DNA of 57,167 nucleotides from JACPNE01 sp964444465 (GTDB taxonomy: Archaea > Nanobdellota > Nanobdellia > SCGC-AAA011-G17 > JACPNG01), in NCBI GenBank assembly GCA_964444465.1, contig CAYUGZ010000004.1, positions 1 through 57,167 of the forward strand. Reading direction: 5' to 3'. Of the stretch, positions 31,676 through 40,662 are shown piece after piece (position 1 is the first letter of the stretch; each line of letters opens with the position of its first letter). The translations under genes were made by a program, and so were the position numbers. The notes under the pieces were generated by a model. The model ran no database searches and had not been told where the DNA came from. It worked only from the letters and a program-made list of their open reading frames with translations.

Positions 31676-34612
31676 ATGAAAAAAATAATATTATTAACAT
31701 TATTGGTATTGTTAACTATTAGTATAACTTATGCAGATCATACTTCTCAATATCCAAGAAGAGAAGATACTCCTTGCGGTAGGGATACTTGTTTTTATCC
31801 TTTTTATGGTCCAATTTTATATGGACAAGTTTGTACAACAGATAGACTTGGCCATTTATCTTCAGCGGGATCTGTCTCTCCTTCGTGTGAAGGTGTTTTT
31901 GTAGGGACAAATTTAAGAAATAAAAATGAACTTTCAATTTTTGATAGAACTAATAGAGGTACTGCTAAATTTTATAAACAATCTTCAAAAAATTCCCCAA
32001 CAGAAATTGGTCCAGGTGGTTGCGATTTAGGACAAGTTTGTAATAATGGTTGTCAATGTGAAACTGTAGATGGAGATTTAGATGGATTTCTTGGAAGTTC
32101 TTTTGCACATTATACTTATTCGAATACACAAATAGATTGTAATGATAAAGATGCAAGTGTTTTTCCAGGAGCAGATGAAGTTTGTAATCTCAAAGATGAT
32201 AATTGTGATGGTCAAGTAGATGAAGGAGGAGTTTGCAAAAAATCAGTTAGAGTTTGTAGGGACCTTCAACAAGAAGACATTAGTAATGAAGTTTGTAATC
32301 AAGGAGAGTATTGTAGTACTTCTTCATTTAATGATGAAGCTAGCTGTAAATATATCACACAACAAAGTGACATAGGATTAAATGAATTTTTTACTTTTTT
32401 TTGTGATGAATATTTGCCAGATGGAGATTATGGATGTGTAAGATTTGTTGAGAGTAGTTTTAGAGTTTGTACAGTAGATGAACAGGATTTATGTGATGAC
32501 AACCAAGATAATGATTGTGATGGAAGAATAGATAATTTAGATACAGATTGTGGATTTGTTGTAGCTGGATGTAATAATGGACAATTAGATCAAGGTGAAC
32601 AATGTGATGCTTCTAATCTAAATGGAGCTACATGTTTAAGTGTTAGTTCTAGTTTTACTGGAGGGACATTAAGTTGTAAGAATGATTGTCAATTTGATAT
32701 ATCTCAATGTACTACTGAAACTTTTATCTGTTCTCCTGGAGAAACAAGAATTTGTTATCCTGCAAATGGTGGGGATGAAGTATCAAATTATTTAGAAACA
32801 TGCGGAGCTAATGGGCAATATGGTTCATGTGAACCTCAACCTATAGAAACATGTACAAATGGTGATGTTAGACCTTGCCCTAGAGTTTTAGGTGTTTGTG
32901 AAGGGAAAACACAAACTTGTTCAAATGGACAATGGCAAGCATGTAGTTATGGTTCTAATTTTAATTTAGTTGATACATGTAGTGATAGTTTAGATAATAA
33001 TTGTAATAGTTTAATTGATGAAAATTGTGATTGTAATGTAGGAGATACAAGAGGATGTTCAACAGACACTGGAGTTTGTAATTTAGGAACTCAGATATGT
33101 CAAGAAAATGGAAAATGGAGTAGTATTTGTGGAGGATCAACACTTCCTGGATTAGAAGTATGTGATGGATCAGATAATAATTGCGAAGGAGGAGTAGATG
33201 AAGGATGTGATTGTACTAACCAAGGATCTACTAGAAGTTGTGGGGGACCTAACCAAGGAATTTGTAAAGAAGGAACCCAAACATGTAGTCTAGTTAATGA
33301 TTTGTTAAAATGGAGTGTTTGTGATGATGCAGTTCTTCCAGGAATAGAAATATGTGATAATATAGATAATAATTGTAATGGCGCAATAGATGAAGGTTGT
33401 CAATGCAGTATAGGAGATTCAAAAAGTTGTGGAACTTCAATTGGGGTTTGTACTAGTGGAACACAAGAATGTCTTAATAGTTTATGGAGTGTTTGTTTAG
33501 GAGCAATACTTCCAATAACTGAGTTATGTGGTGATAATGTAGATAATGATTGTGATGGATCAATAGATGAAAGTTGTACATGTAATCAAGGAGAAACAAG
33601 AGCTTGTGCATTAAATGATGGAGTTTGTAGTGGTTTAACACAAACTTGTTCAAATGGATTATTTAATTCTTGCAATTATACTTCCACACAAAATTATGAG
33701 CAGATTGAAACAAATTGTTTAGACAATAAAGATAATGATTGTGATGGAAAAATAGATGATTTAGATACAGATTGTCAAGGTTCAGGAGAATCATGTTCTG
33801 ATGGAACAAATGATAATTCATGTAGTACAAACAAACCAAATCGTTGTAATGATGGGGTGTTAGAAAATAAATGTGCTATTTGTGGTTGTGAAGATGAAGA
33901 ATTGTGTAAACCTGATGGAAGTTGTATTATCTCAAGACCTAGAACACAAACACAACAAACCCCTCCAGTTTCATCTAAAGATTCAGATGGTGATGGATTA
34001 ACAGATGAAGAAGAATTAGCATTAGGTTACAATCCATTTAATTCAGATACTGATGGAGATGGAATTTTAGATGGAGAAGATTTAACTCCATTGTGTAATG
34101 AAAATGGAGTTTGTGATTCTGAAGGAGATTACCCAGAAACAAAAAATAATTGTCCTGCTGATTGTCAAGAAGAAAAAGGATTTAATTTATGGATTTTATT
34201 TATAATTTTATTTATAATTCTATTAATTTCAGGAGGCTTAGGTTATTATTATTGGAAAATTAAGAAAAAAGGAAAGAAAAAAGATGACAAAAAATCTTTA
34301 TTTCCATTTTTAGGTGTTTTGAAAAGAAAATCAAAATACAAACCAATTAAGAAAGATGTTTTAGAACCAATGCCTGTTTTTAAAAGTAATAATTTTAAAG
34401 AGCATGCTAATATTCAAGATTTACAAAATTATATTAAAGATGGAGTGAAGAAAGGACATTCATTAAGTTATTTAAAATCTAAATCTTTGAATGTGGGCTG
34501 GTATAAAGATGAAGTAAACAAAGCAACTTCACTACCTTCATTACTTCATAAAAAACCTTTACATAAAAAAGGAAAAATTTCTAGAAGACTATTACGTCAT
34601 AAAAGAAAGTAA
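31676..34612 (+). CDS. Large MopE-repeat surface protein with membrane anchor
   Basis: 978 residues: signal peptide (1-20); a Cys-rich N-terminal part with single D-CDG-DEG units; five tandem MopE-type repeats between about residues 391 and 701, each with G-T-x-C, W-x-x-C, CD-x-DN-x-CDG-x-DE-x-C; thrombospondin-3/EF-like calcium motifs (DSDGDGLTDEEE and DTDGDGILDGED, about 766-803); a transmembrane helix (about 836-858); a basic linker; and a cytosolic C-terminal helical module. MopE repeats bind copper or other metals in methanotrophs. In DPANN archaea such proteins are plausible adhesins or host-contact factors (inference). The purine-rich leader GAGAGAGGAT gives the ribosome site. Confidence 0.82.
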   Translation: MKKIILLTLLVLLTISITYADHTSQYPRREDTPCGRDTCFYPFYGPILYGQVCTTDRLGHLSSAGSVSPSCEGVFVGTNLRNKNELSIFDRTNRGTAKFYKQSSKNSPTEIGPGGCDLGQVCNNGCQCETVDGDLDGFLGSSFAHYTYSNTQIDCNDKDASVFPGADEVCNLKDDNCDGQVDEGGVCKKSVRVCRDLQQEDISNEVCNQGEYCSTSSFNDEASCKYITQQSDIGLNEFFTFFCDEYLPDGDYGCVRFVESSFRVCTVDEQDLCDDNQDNDCDGRIDNLDTDCGFVVAGCNNGQLDQGEQCDASNLNGATCLSVSSSFTGGTLSCKNDCQFDISQCTTETFICSPGETRICYPANGGDEVSNYLETCGANGQYGSCEPQPIETCTNGDVRPCPRVLGVCEGKTQTCSNGQWQACSYGSNFNLVDTCSDSLDNNCNSLIDENCDCNVGDTRGCSTDTGVCNLGTQICQENGKWSSICGGSTLPGLEVCDGSDNNCEGGVDEGCDCTNQGSTRSCGGPNQGICKEGTQTCSLVNDLLKWSVCDDAVLPGIEICDNIDNNCNGAIDEGCQCSIGDSKSCGTSIGVCTSGTQECLNSLWSVCLGAILPITELCGDNVDNDCDGSIDESCTCNQGETRACALNDGVCSGLTQTCSNGLFNSCNYTSTQNYEQIETNCLDNKDNDCDGKIDDLDTDCQGSGESCSDGTNDNSCSTNKPNRCNDGVLENKCAICGCEDEELCKPDGSCIISRPRTQTQQTPPVSSKDSDGDGLTDEEELALGYNPFNSDTDGDGILDGEDLTPLCNENGVCDSEGDYPETKNNCPADCQEEKGFNLWILFIILFIILLISGGLGYYYWKIKKKGKKKDDKKSLFPFLGVLKRKSKYKPIKKDVLEPMPVFKSNNFKEHANIQDLQNYIKDGVKKGHSLSYLKSKSLNVGWYKDEVNKATSLPSLLHKKPLHKKGKISRRLLRHKRK

Positions 34613-35793
34613 AGGACAACTGGGATGATTAAAGAGCCCATTAAATGACTTCTTCCTGTGTTTTTTAAGATTGGAATCATTCCTACACTTGTAGCTACTA
34701 ATAAAACAAACAAACCAGTTAATCCTGTAAGAAAAGTAACTAAAGAAATTATCAAAAAAATAATGATCATAGTTATTTTAGCATAATTTATTTTATTTAT
34801 TATCTTTGAAAATAGTCTAGATAATTTTAATGTTAAAAAAGTAGCTAATCCAGCAACAACAAGAGAAGATCCTAAAAATAAGATTAAATGATTTAATGTT
34901 ATATCTTCCATAATTTTAGATACAACAACAATAACCCCATTTCTTGCTCTATCAATCACATATAATGCAATAAATGAAATAACCATAACAATTGTGTTTA
35001 TAGAACCTAATAAAACTATAAAGCCTTTACTACTTAATTTTCCAGTAAGATTTGATGCAAGAATGGCTGCTTGTGCTGCACCCAATCCTGGAAGAAAACC
35101 AGCTAATGAAGAAGCTATAAATCCACCACTAAAAGCTTTTATTGATTCTCCTTTATTAATCTTTATTTCTTCAATCTTTTGTTCTGGCAAAGTTATTTTA
35201 TTTTTCAAACTTATTAATAAATTACTAGTCCCAAACAACCCAGAAAATAAAGGAAATAAAGGTTGTTTCATATTTAAATTTAAAACTCCCAATCCTAACA
35301 CCCCTGATAATAAAAATATAATTAATGACCATTTTTTATTCATATCTTTTAAGATTAAAAATAAAGAAGCTGTGATTAATATAAAAGGAATTAAAGGTTT
35401 GATTAAAGGATACCATTTGTCTACTAAAAATATTAGTAAAGGGGTTAATAATATTGTTATTATTAATCCAAATAAACTACCAAAAGTGCTTAGTTGTATT
35501 GCTTCATGACCTTTTCCTTCTAATAATAATCTATGAGCTGGAAGTATTGATAATGCTGTATCTGGATTTGGAGCCCCCAAATAAACAGAAGGAATAAAAT
35601 CTAAGAATGTATGTGCTACAGCCATTGATATTAATACAATGATTATTGAAATAGTAGAAAAATAATTTGATAAGATTGGAAATGAGGTTAAAGCTAAAAC
35701 AGCAATCAAATTTATATGTATTCCTGGAATTAATCCAGTTATAACTCCAAGTAATGTTCCAATTATTATTGAAATAAATACTTCAATAATCAT
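34597..35793 (-). CDS. TctA-like polytopic membrane protein
   Basis: A 398-residue protein with about ten membrane helices. GLIPGIHINLIAVLAL near residue 20 and the matching second-half GFLPGLGAAQAAILAS near residue 235 are the duplicated P-G-x-(H/G) motifs of the TctA/DUF112 (COG1784) family. TctA is the large permease of tripartite carboxylate transporters, but the archaeal versions lack the small and binding-protein subunits, and none are nearby, so the substrate is unknown. It overlaps the upstream OB-fold gene by four bases, and its 3' end overlaps the MopE gene by 16 bp. Confidence 0.85.
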   Translation of the reverse strand: MIIEVFISIIIGTLLGVITGLIPGIHINLIAVLALTSFPILSNYFSTISIIIVLISMAVAHTFLDFIPSVYLGAPNPDTALSILPAHRLLLEGKGHEAIQLSTFGSLFGLIITILLTPLLIFLVDKWYPLIKPLIPFILITASLFLILKDMNKKWSLIIFLLSGVLGLGVLNLNMKQPLFPLFSGLFGTSNLLISLKNKITLPEQKIEEIKINKGESIKAFSGGFIASSLAGFLPGLGAAQAAILASNLTGKLSSKGFIVLLGSINTIVMVISFIALYVIDRARNGVIVVVSKIMEDITLNHLILFLGSSLVVAGLATFLTLKLSRLFSKIINKINYAKITMIIIFLIISLVTFLTGLTGLFVLLVATSVGMIPILKNTGRSHLMGSLIIPVVLYFLL

Positions 35794-36140
35794 CTTCTTT
35801 TAATAGTTTCTGCCTCAATTTCTAAATAATTTTTGTATTTTATTACTTTTCCAGTTAGTTCTATGTTATCATATCTGTTAATTGTTATTTGATCATCTTC
35901 TTTAAATAAAACAACTTTCATTGTTCCAGTATCATCATTAACATCTAGAATTGTTAAACCAGGGGTGTCTCTTAAAGAAATAACACTTCCTTGGATCTTT
36001 ACTTTTTCATCCAAATTTTTTTCTGTAATTGAATAAATATCATATAATTTTATTTCTAAAGTTTCAGCCATTATTAAAATAATGAATATTCCAACTAAAG
36101 AAAAAGATAAAGCTATTTTGAATAAAGTTGATTCATTCAT
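35790..36140 (-). CDS. Membrane-anchored OB-fold protein
   Basis: A 116-residue protein with an N-terminal membrane helix (about residues 6-25) followed by one OB-fold: EKVKIQGSVISLRDTPGLTILDVNDDTGTMKVVLF, then YDNIELTGKVIKYKNYLEIEAETI. That strand pattern resembles the nucleic-acid-binding OB-fold of RPA/aspartyl synthetase type. A similar arrangement occurs in small archaeal proteins of unknown role. It is coupled to the TctA-like gene by an ATGA overlap. Confidence 0.75.
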   Translation of the reverse strand: MNESTLFKIALSFSLVGIFIILIMAETLEIKLYDIYSITEKNLDEKVKIQGSVISLRDTPGLTILDVNDDTGTMKVVLFKEDDQITINRYDNIELTGKVIKYKNYLEIEAETIKRR

Positions 36141-36225
36141 AATACTAATCTTACTATATATCTCCTTTTTTCATCCATTAAATTTATAGATATATTTATA
36201 TTTAAATGAATTTTTATATTGTGAT

Positions 36226-37197
36226 ATGGATAATAAAGAAAAGTTAGATTTGATAAGAAGAAATGCTGAAGAGATTATTTCAGAACAAGAATTAAAGAAT
36301 TTATTAAAGAAGAAGAAAAATCTTGTAACCTATTGTGGATATGAAGTTTCTGGAGAGATTCATTTAGGTCATTTAGTTACAATGACTAAATTATTAGATT
36401 TACAAAAAGCTGGAGTTAAAGTAATTATTTTATTTGCAGATTGGCATACTTGGCTTAATAAGAAAGGTGATTGGGATTTTATTCACAAACAAATAAAAAT
36501 TTGGGAGAATGCTTTTAGAGCAGCTGGATTAACTAAAGCAAAATTTGTTTTAGGTAGTTCTTTTCAAAGAGATATAAACTATATAGATGATGTATTAAGA
36601 ATGAGTTTAAAGACTACAATCAATAGGGCTTTAAGAAGTATGCAAGTTGTTGCTAGAGACATAGAACATGCTAGAGTTTCTCAAGTAATTTATCCGTTTA
36701 TGCAATTAGTTGATATTAAATATTTAAAAGCAGATTTAGTTACTTCAGGTATGGATCAAAGAAAGATACACATGTTAGGTGTTGATGGAATGTTTAAAGA
36801 AATAGATTATAAAACACCTGTCTTTATCCATACATCAATTATTCCCTCTTTAAAAGGTCCTGGTGGAAAGATGGCTTCTAGTGACCCTAAAAGTTTGATC
36901 TCTATAATAGACTCTTCTAAAACTATTAAAGAAAAAATCAATAAAGCTTATTGTGTTTCAGGAGAGTTAAATGACAACCCAATTTTATCAATCCTTAAAC
37001 TGATTATTTTTCCAAGAATCTCTTCTTTTGTAATTAAGAGAGAGAAGAAATATGGTGGAGATTTAAAATTTAAGAATTATGAAGACCTTGAAAAAAAATT
37101 TAAATCAAAAGAAATTCATCCAAAAGACCTAAAAAATTCTGTTTCTGATTACTTAATTGAAGTATTAGTTCCTATCAGAAAATATTTTAAAAAATAA
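36226..37197 (+). CDS. tyrS: Tyrosyl-tRNA synthetase
   Basis: A 323-residue class I synthetase of the compact archaeal/eukaryotic type. The HIGH motif appears as HLGHLVTM near residue 46, the substrate-pocket Tyr in YCGYEVSGE precedes it, and the KMSKS loop is KMASSDP near residue 222. The order QLVDIKYLKADLVTSGMDQRKIHML is the tyrosine-recognition segment. The short C-terminal domain reads the anticodon. A TATA-like element TTTATATTT lies about 30 bp upstream. Confidence 0.93.
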   Translation: MDNKEKLDLIRRNAEEIISEQELKNLLKKKKNLVTYCGYEVSGEIHLGHLVTMTKLLDLQKAGVKVIILFADWHTWLNKKGDWDFIHKQIKIWENAFRAAGLTKAKFVLGSSFQRDINYIDDVLRMSLKTTINRALRSMQVVARDIEHARVSQVIYPFMQLVDIKYLKADLVTSGMDQRKIHMLGVDGMFKEIDYKTPVFIHTSIIPSLKGPGGKMASSDPKSLISIIDSSKTIKEKINKAYCVSGELNDNPILSILKLIIFPRISSFVIKREKKYGGDLKFKNYEDLEKKFKSKEIHPKDLKNSVSDYLIEVLVPIRKYFKK

Positions 37198-37261
37198 AAT
37201 AATAATCTAAATAAAAATAATAAGATAAATATTTATAAAGAATAAAATTTTATTTTTGAAT

Positions 37262-38386
37262 ATGGAAGTAAACTTCAAATCCTTTGATGATTCCAATAAT
37301 GATTCTAATTTATCTGTTGAAAGTGAAAATAAAGTATTAAAAGCTACAATCATACATCTAAAGAATGAATTAACCAAACTTAGAAAAAAACCATTAATAC
37401 TTTGTCAAATTAAAAATATAATAAAAGATAAAGTTATCATAAAATTACCTAATGGAAATAATTTTCTTGTAGAAGTGTCTAGTGATCTATTGGGAAAATT
37501 AAAAATAAATGATGAAGTTTTTGTAGAACAAAGATCATTAGCTGTAGTTGATAAATTAGAAAGTCATAAATCTTATGATGTTGAAAATTTTGTAATAATT
37601 GAAAAACCTAAAATTTCTTGGAAGGAAATAGGTGGATTAAAAGATCAAATTCAAGAAATAAAGGAAGTAATAGAGCTTCCATTAAACAAACCTAAAGTTT
37701 TTGAAAAAGTTGGAATAGACCCACCTAAAGGGATTTTGTTATATGGCCCCCCAGGATCTGGAAAAACATTATTAGCTAAAGCTGTTGCACAATCAACTAA
37801 AGCAACATTCATAGAAGTAGTTGCTTCTGAGTTAAATCAAAAGTATATAGGTGAAGGTGCTAAATTAGTTAGAGATATTTTTAAATTAGCTAAAGAAAAA
37901 GCACCAAGTATAATTTTTGTAGATGAGATTGACGCTTTAGCTTCTGAGAGAATGGATATAGGGACTTCTGGGGAAAGAGAAGTACAAAGGACATTTATGC
38001 AATTTTTATCTGAGTTGGATGGTTTTAAATCATTAAGTAATGTTAAATTGATAGGCGCAACAAATAGAATTGATGTTTTAGATCCAGCTTTATTAAGGCC
38101 TGGAAGATTAGATAGACTAATAGAGATTCAATTACCAAACAAAGAAGAGAGAGAAGAGATATTAAAAATTCACACAAAAAATATGAGTTTGAATAAAGTA
38201 AATATTCCTCAACTAACTTTAGAAACTCAAGATTTTTCTGGTGCAGATATAAAATCAATGTGTACTGAAGCAGGATATCTTGCAATTAGAAAAAATAAAT
38301 ATAGTGTAAATCATAATGATTTTGTTGATGCCCTAAAAAAAATTAAAGTAGAAGATCAAGAAGATCATATAGTTATGTTTGGATAG
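37262..38386 (+). CDS. pan: Proteasome-activating nucleotidase (PAN)
   Basis: A 374-residue AAA ATPase that unfolds substrates for the 20S proteasome. It has an N-terminal coiled coil (about 18-45), an OB domain (46-110), and an AAA domain with Walker A GPPGSGKT near residue 163, Walker B IIFVDEID, the pore-loop motif KYIGEGA, and the Arg-finger region LLRPGRLDR. The C-terminus ends in Met-Phe-Gly, so the HbYX docking motif is present only with Phe in place of Tyr. ATG at 37262 is preferred over the TTG two codons upstream because the TATA element (TTTATAAAG, 37232-37240) then gives a leaderless start. Confidence 0.92.
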   Translation: MEVNFKSFDDSNNDSNLSVESENKVLKATIIHLKNELTKLRKKPLILCQIKNIIKDKVIIKLPNGNNFLVEVSSDLLGKLKINDEVFVEQRSLAVVDKLESHKSYDVENFVIIEKPKISWKEIGGLKDQIQEIKEVIELPLNKPKVFEKVGIDPPKGILLYGPPGSGKTLLAKAVAQSTKATFIEVVASELNQKYIGEGAKLVRDIFKLAKEKAPSIIFVDEIDALASERMDIGTSGEREVQRTFMQFLSELDGFKSLSNVKLIGATNRIDVLDPALLRPGRLDRLIEIQLPNKEEREEILKIHTKNMSLNKVNIPQLTLETQDFSGADIKSMCTEAGYLAIRKNKYSVNHNDFVDALKKIKVEDQEDHIVMFG

Positions 38387-38412
38387 ATTTTTAAGTCTTT
38401 TTTTCTGTTTTT
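38387..38412 (+). terminator. T-rich terminator after PAN
   Basis: T-tracts (T5, T7, T5) directly follow the PAN stop codon. They form an archaeal U-tract terminator, ending just before the start of the next gene. Confidence 0.4.
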
Positions 38413-38416
38413 ATTT

Positions 38417-39154
38417 ATGAGATTAATGAAAATTCCATATTCAGATGGATCTTTAGATAAAAATAAAGGTTGTGAAAAAGCACCTGATCATATAGTAAAA
38501 CTAATTAATGAAATTTGGTCTAATGAGAATCATAAAAATATTGAACTGGAAATAGGAGAAAATATTGATTTTAAAAATAATTTAAAAAAAGCAGATTTTT
38601 ATTTAGGAGGAGACCATAGCATAACTTATTGGACATTTAAAGAATTTGTTAAAGGACAAAAAAATCCTGGAATTATAATATTTGATGCACATCCTGATTT
38701 ATTTAATGAATTTAAAGAACCAACACATGTAGATTGGCTTTATTTCCTTATTGAAGAAAAATTAGTCAAACCTGAAAATATAATCATAATTGGATTGAGA
38801 AATTCTCATGTTAAAGAAATAGAATATGCTTCAAAAAATAAAATAAAGTTATATCCTATGAATCAAATTTTTAATAATCTAGAAAATGTTTGTGATACAA
38901 TTATGGAAGCAGCAATGGATTTTGATTCTTTATACCTAAGCTTAGACATAGATGTTTTAGATCCTGCATTTGCTCCAGGGACAGGTTATTTAGAACCAGG
39001 AGGATTATCTTCTAGAGAATTAATCTATTTTATTAAAAGATTAAAGATGTTAAAAAAATTAAAAGTAGTTGATTTAGTAGAAATAAATCCTAATAAAGAT
39101 ATTAATAACATTACTTCTAAATTAGGCGCTAAAATTATCAAAGAATTTAGCTAA
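38417..39154 (+). CDS. Arginase/agmatinase-family ureohydrolase
   Basis: A 245-residue manganese enzyme. The ligands are recognisable: GGDHS near residue 68, DAHPD near 93-97, and DIDVLD near 175-180. The DPAFAPGTGYLEPGG block follows, in agreement with agmatinase/arginase/guanidinobutyrase members. It is shorter than typical agmatinases (about 290-300 residues), with a reduced N-terminus. Substrate cannot be decided; agmatine for polyamine synthesis is the usual archaeal choice. It is a single gene between PAN and tRNA-Leu. Confidence 0.88.
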   Translation: MRLMKIPYSDGSLDKNKGCEKAPDHIVKLINEIWSNENHKNIELEIGENIDFKNNLKKADFYLGGDHSITYWTFKEFVKGQKNPGIIIFDAHPDLFNEFKEPTHVDWLYFLIEEKLVKPENIIIIGLRNSHVKEIEYASKNKIKLYPMNQIFNNLENVCDTIMEAAMDFDSLYLSLDIDVLDPAFAPGTGYLEPGGLSSRELIYFIKRLKMLKKLKVVDLVEINPNKDINNITSKLGAKIIKEFS

Positions 39155-39166
39155 AATAAATTAATA

Positions 39167-39250
39167 TGCGGAGGACAGGATTCGAACCTGCGTAGGCACT
39201 AAGCCACTGGGGCCTAAACCCAGCCCATTTGACCACTCTGGCACCCCCGC
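39167..39250 (-). tRNA. tRNA-Leu(UAG)
   Basis: Read on the minus strand: acceptor stem GCGGGGG/CCTCCGC (one G-U pair), discriminator A, anticodon stem CTGGG/CCCAG with loop TTTAGGC (anticodon TAG), a long class II variable arm, and a T arm with loop TTCGAAT. The long extra arm and anticodon agree on leucine (codon CUA and wobble partners). CCA is not encoded, and no intron is seen. Confidence 0.94.
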
Positions 39251-39302
39251 ATATATAATCATAAGAATTTTAATTTAAATAACTTTAGTTTAGAAAGATT
39301 AA

Positions 39303-39488
39303 TTAGATACTTTTTCTTTTTGTTCTTTGTTTTTGCCAAGCATACTTTCTTAGTTTTGAAGAATTACCAAATCCACAAGAACTACATTTCTTTTTTCTTA
39401 TATGATAACTAGCTTTTCCACACCTTCTACATCTAATAAAATTCTTTTTACCAGACTTTTTACCCATGGAGGGTGTTCCTTTTGTCAT
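39303..39488 (-). CDS. rpl37e: Ribosomal protein L37e
   Basis: A 61-residue zinc-finger ribosomal protein of the large subunit. The signature TKGTPSMGKK is followed by CRRCGKASYHIRKKKCSSCGFG (four zinc Cys, in two CxxC pairs) and a basic C-terminal tail. This is found in archaea and eukaryotes only. It begins one base after the LSm stop codon, so the two form the conserved archaeal LSm-L37e operon. Confidence 0.96.
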   Translation of the reverse strand: MTKGTPSMGKKSGKKNFIRCRRCGKASYHIRKKKCSSCGFGNSSKLRKYAWQKQRTKRKSI

Positions 39489-39489
39489 T

Positions 39490-39717
39490 TTATTCAGAAG
39501 GAGATATTAAGATTATTGTGTCACCTCTAATAAAAGTTAACCCCAATTTTCTTTTTAATTCACCATTTTCATATTCTTCAGCATTCTCTAAAACTGTGTT
39601 GATATGAATATCAAATGATTTTAAATTACCTCTAATTTGTTTTTGATTCTTTAATTCTAGTAATACTCTTTTCCCTCTAGCATTGTTTAATGCATCTAAC
39701 GGTCTTTCTGGATCCAT
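39490..39717 (-). CDS. lsm: LSm (Sm-like archaeal) RNA-binding protein
   Basis: A 75-residue Sm-fold protein that forms heptameric RNA-binding rings. Sm1 is the GKRVLLELKNQKQIRGNLKSFDIHIN-type region with the characteristic Asp-x-His-x-Asn, and Sm2 is FIRGDTIILI. The frame is open further upstream to 39804, but the start MDPERPLD at 39717 matches the family length. An AGGA ribosome site and a TATA-like element (TTTTTAAAC) precede it. The intergenic region to S8e is a divergent promoter. Confidence 0.92.
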   Translation of the reverse strand: MDPERPLDALNNARGKRVLLELKNQKQIRGNLKSFDIHINTVLENAEEYENGELKRKLGLTFIRGDTIILISPSE

Positions 39718-39789
39718 GTAATTTTCCTGTTTAAAGCGTTTAAAAACCTTTCTAAAAACATTTATAAATTGTAAATTTGGAGATGTTCT
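39718..39789. promoter_or_regulatory. Divergent promoter of LSm-L37e and S8e
   Basis: A 72-bp gap with two TATA-like elements: ATTTATAAA at 39760-39768, about 22-30 bp before the S8e ATG, and TTTTTAAAC on the minus strand for the LSm-L37e operon. The S8e transcript would be leaderless. Confidence 0.55.
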
Positions 39790-40173
39790 ATGGCAATTAC
39801 ACATTCAAGACCAACTAAGAAAGTTAGTGGTGGGAAATATCAAAAGTATAGAAAGAAAAGAAAATATGAAAAAGGAAATTCTCCAACACATACTAAAGTA
39901 GGGGATAGAAGATCTTCTAAGATAAGAGTTAGAAGTAAAAACTTTAAGTTTAGAATTTTAAGTGATAATCTAGTTAATGTATATGATCCTAAAACAAAAA
40001 AATATTCTAAATTAAAAATTAAAACTATAGTGGAAACTCCTGCTAATAGACATTTTGTTAGAAGAAATATTATGACTAAAGGTACAATAATAGAAACTGA
40101 AAAAGGAAAAGCTAAAGTAACAAATAGACCAGGTCAAGAGAATATAATCAATGCTATTTTAGTTGGAAAATAA
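39790..40173 (+). CDS. rps8e: Ribosomal protein S8e
   Basis: A 127-residue small-subunit protein specific to archaea and eukaryotes. The basic N-terminus (THSRPTKKVSGGKYQKYRKKR), the central IRVRSKNFKFRILSDNLVNVYDP-type strands and ETPANRHFVRRNIMTKGTIIET are all typical. The length fits archaeal S8e. Diverges from LSm with a shared promoter region. Confidence 0.96.
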   Translation: MAITHSRPTKKVSGGKYQKYRKKRKYEKGNSPTHTKVGDRRSSKIRVRSKNFKFRILSDNLVNVYDPKTKKYSKLKIKTIVETPANRHFVRRNIMTKGTIIETEKGKAKVTNRPGQENIINAILVGK

Positions 40174-40175
40174 TT

Positions 40176-40658
40176 TTACGTTAATAATTTTTTAAGTCCT
40201 TTAAATGGAGCTTTGATTAAATAACTTGTTGCTTTTAATGCCTTTTTACCAACAGATCTTCCTACTTTAAATGTTAAATATCCTAATCCTACATATAATG
40301 CAACTCCACTTGCAAAACCTAATGTAATTCCTAATGCTGCTGAAGGAAGTGCCAAACCTGTAGCGATACTAGATGTATTAACAAGACTTGCAACAGTTGG
40401 TGCTACAAGATTGTAAGTAGATGCAGCTAATCCATAATACAAATTATGCAATCCAATTGCAGCATCAGCTGTAGTAGATAAAGCAGTTCCAACACTAGAT
40501 CCTACTGAAGATAAAGAAGAACTGTAAAGTGTATTTTCTAATCCAGAAGCCATATTATTGATACGATCAAAATTAGTTAAAACTGTAGCAGCTCCTCCAG
40601 TTACTAAAAGATCATCTAATCCAAATTTATAATTTAAAGCTTTATTTAACCATGTCAT
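40176..40658 (-). CDS. Hypothetical glycine/alanine-rich membrane protein
   Basis: A 160-residue protein of small and hydrophobic residues with several helices (about 75-105 and 110-140, LALPSAALGITLGFASGVALYVGLGYL) and a very basic C-terminus. A glycine-zipper-like spacing is visible. No family is recognised. It follows the gene at 40663 by four bases on the same strand, so the two make one operon. Confidence 0.6.
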   Translation of the reverse strand: MTWLNKALNYKFGLDDLLVTGGAATVLTNFDRINNMASGLENTLYSSSLSSVGSSVGTALSTTADAAIGLHNLYYGLAASTYNLVAPTVASLVNTSSIATGLALPSAALGITLGFASGVALYVGLGYLTFKVGRSVGKKALKATSYLIKAPFKGLKKLLT

Positions 40659-40662
40659 TTTA

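Noticed and set aside
39490..39804. A 104-residue LSm protein starting at 39804
   Set aside because: The extra N-terminal 29 residues overlap the S8e promoter and start, and have no Sm character. The AGGA site and family length support the start at 39717.
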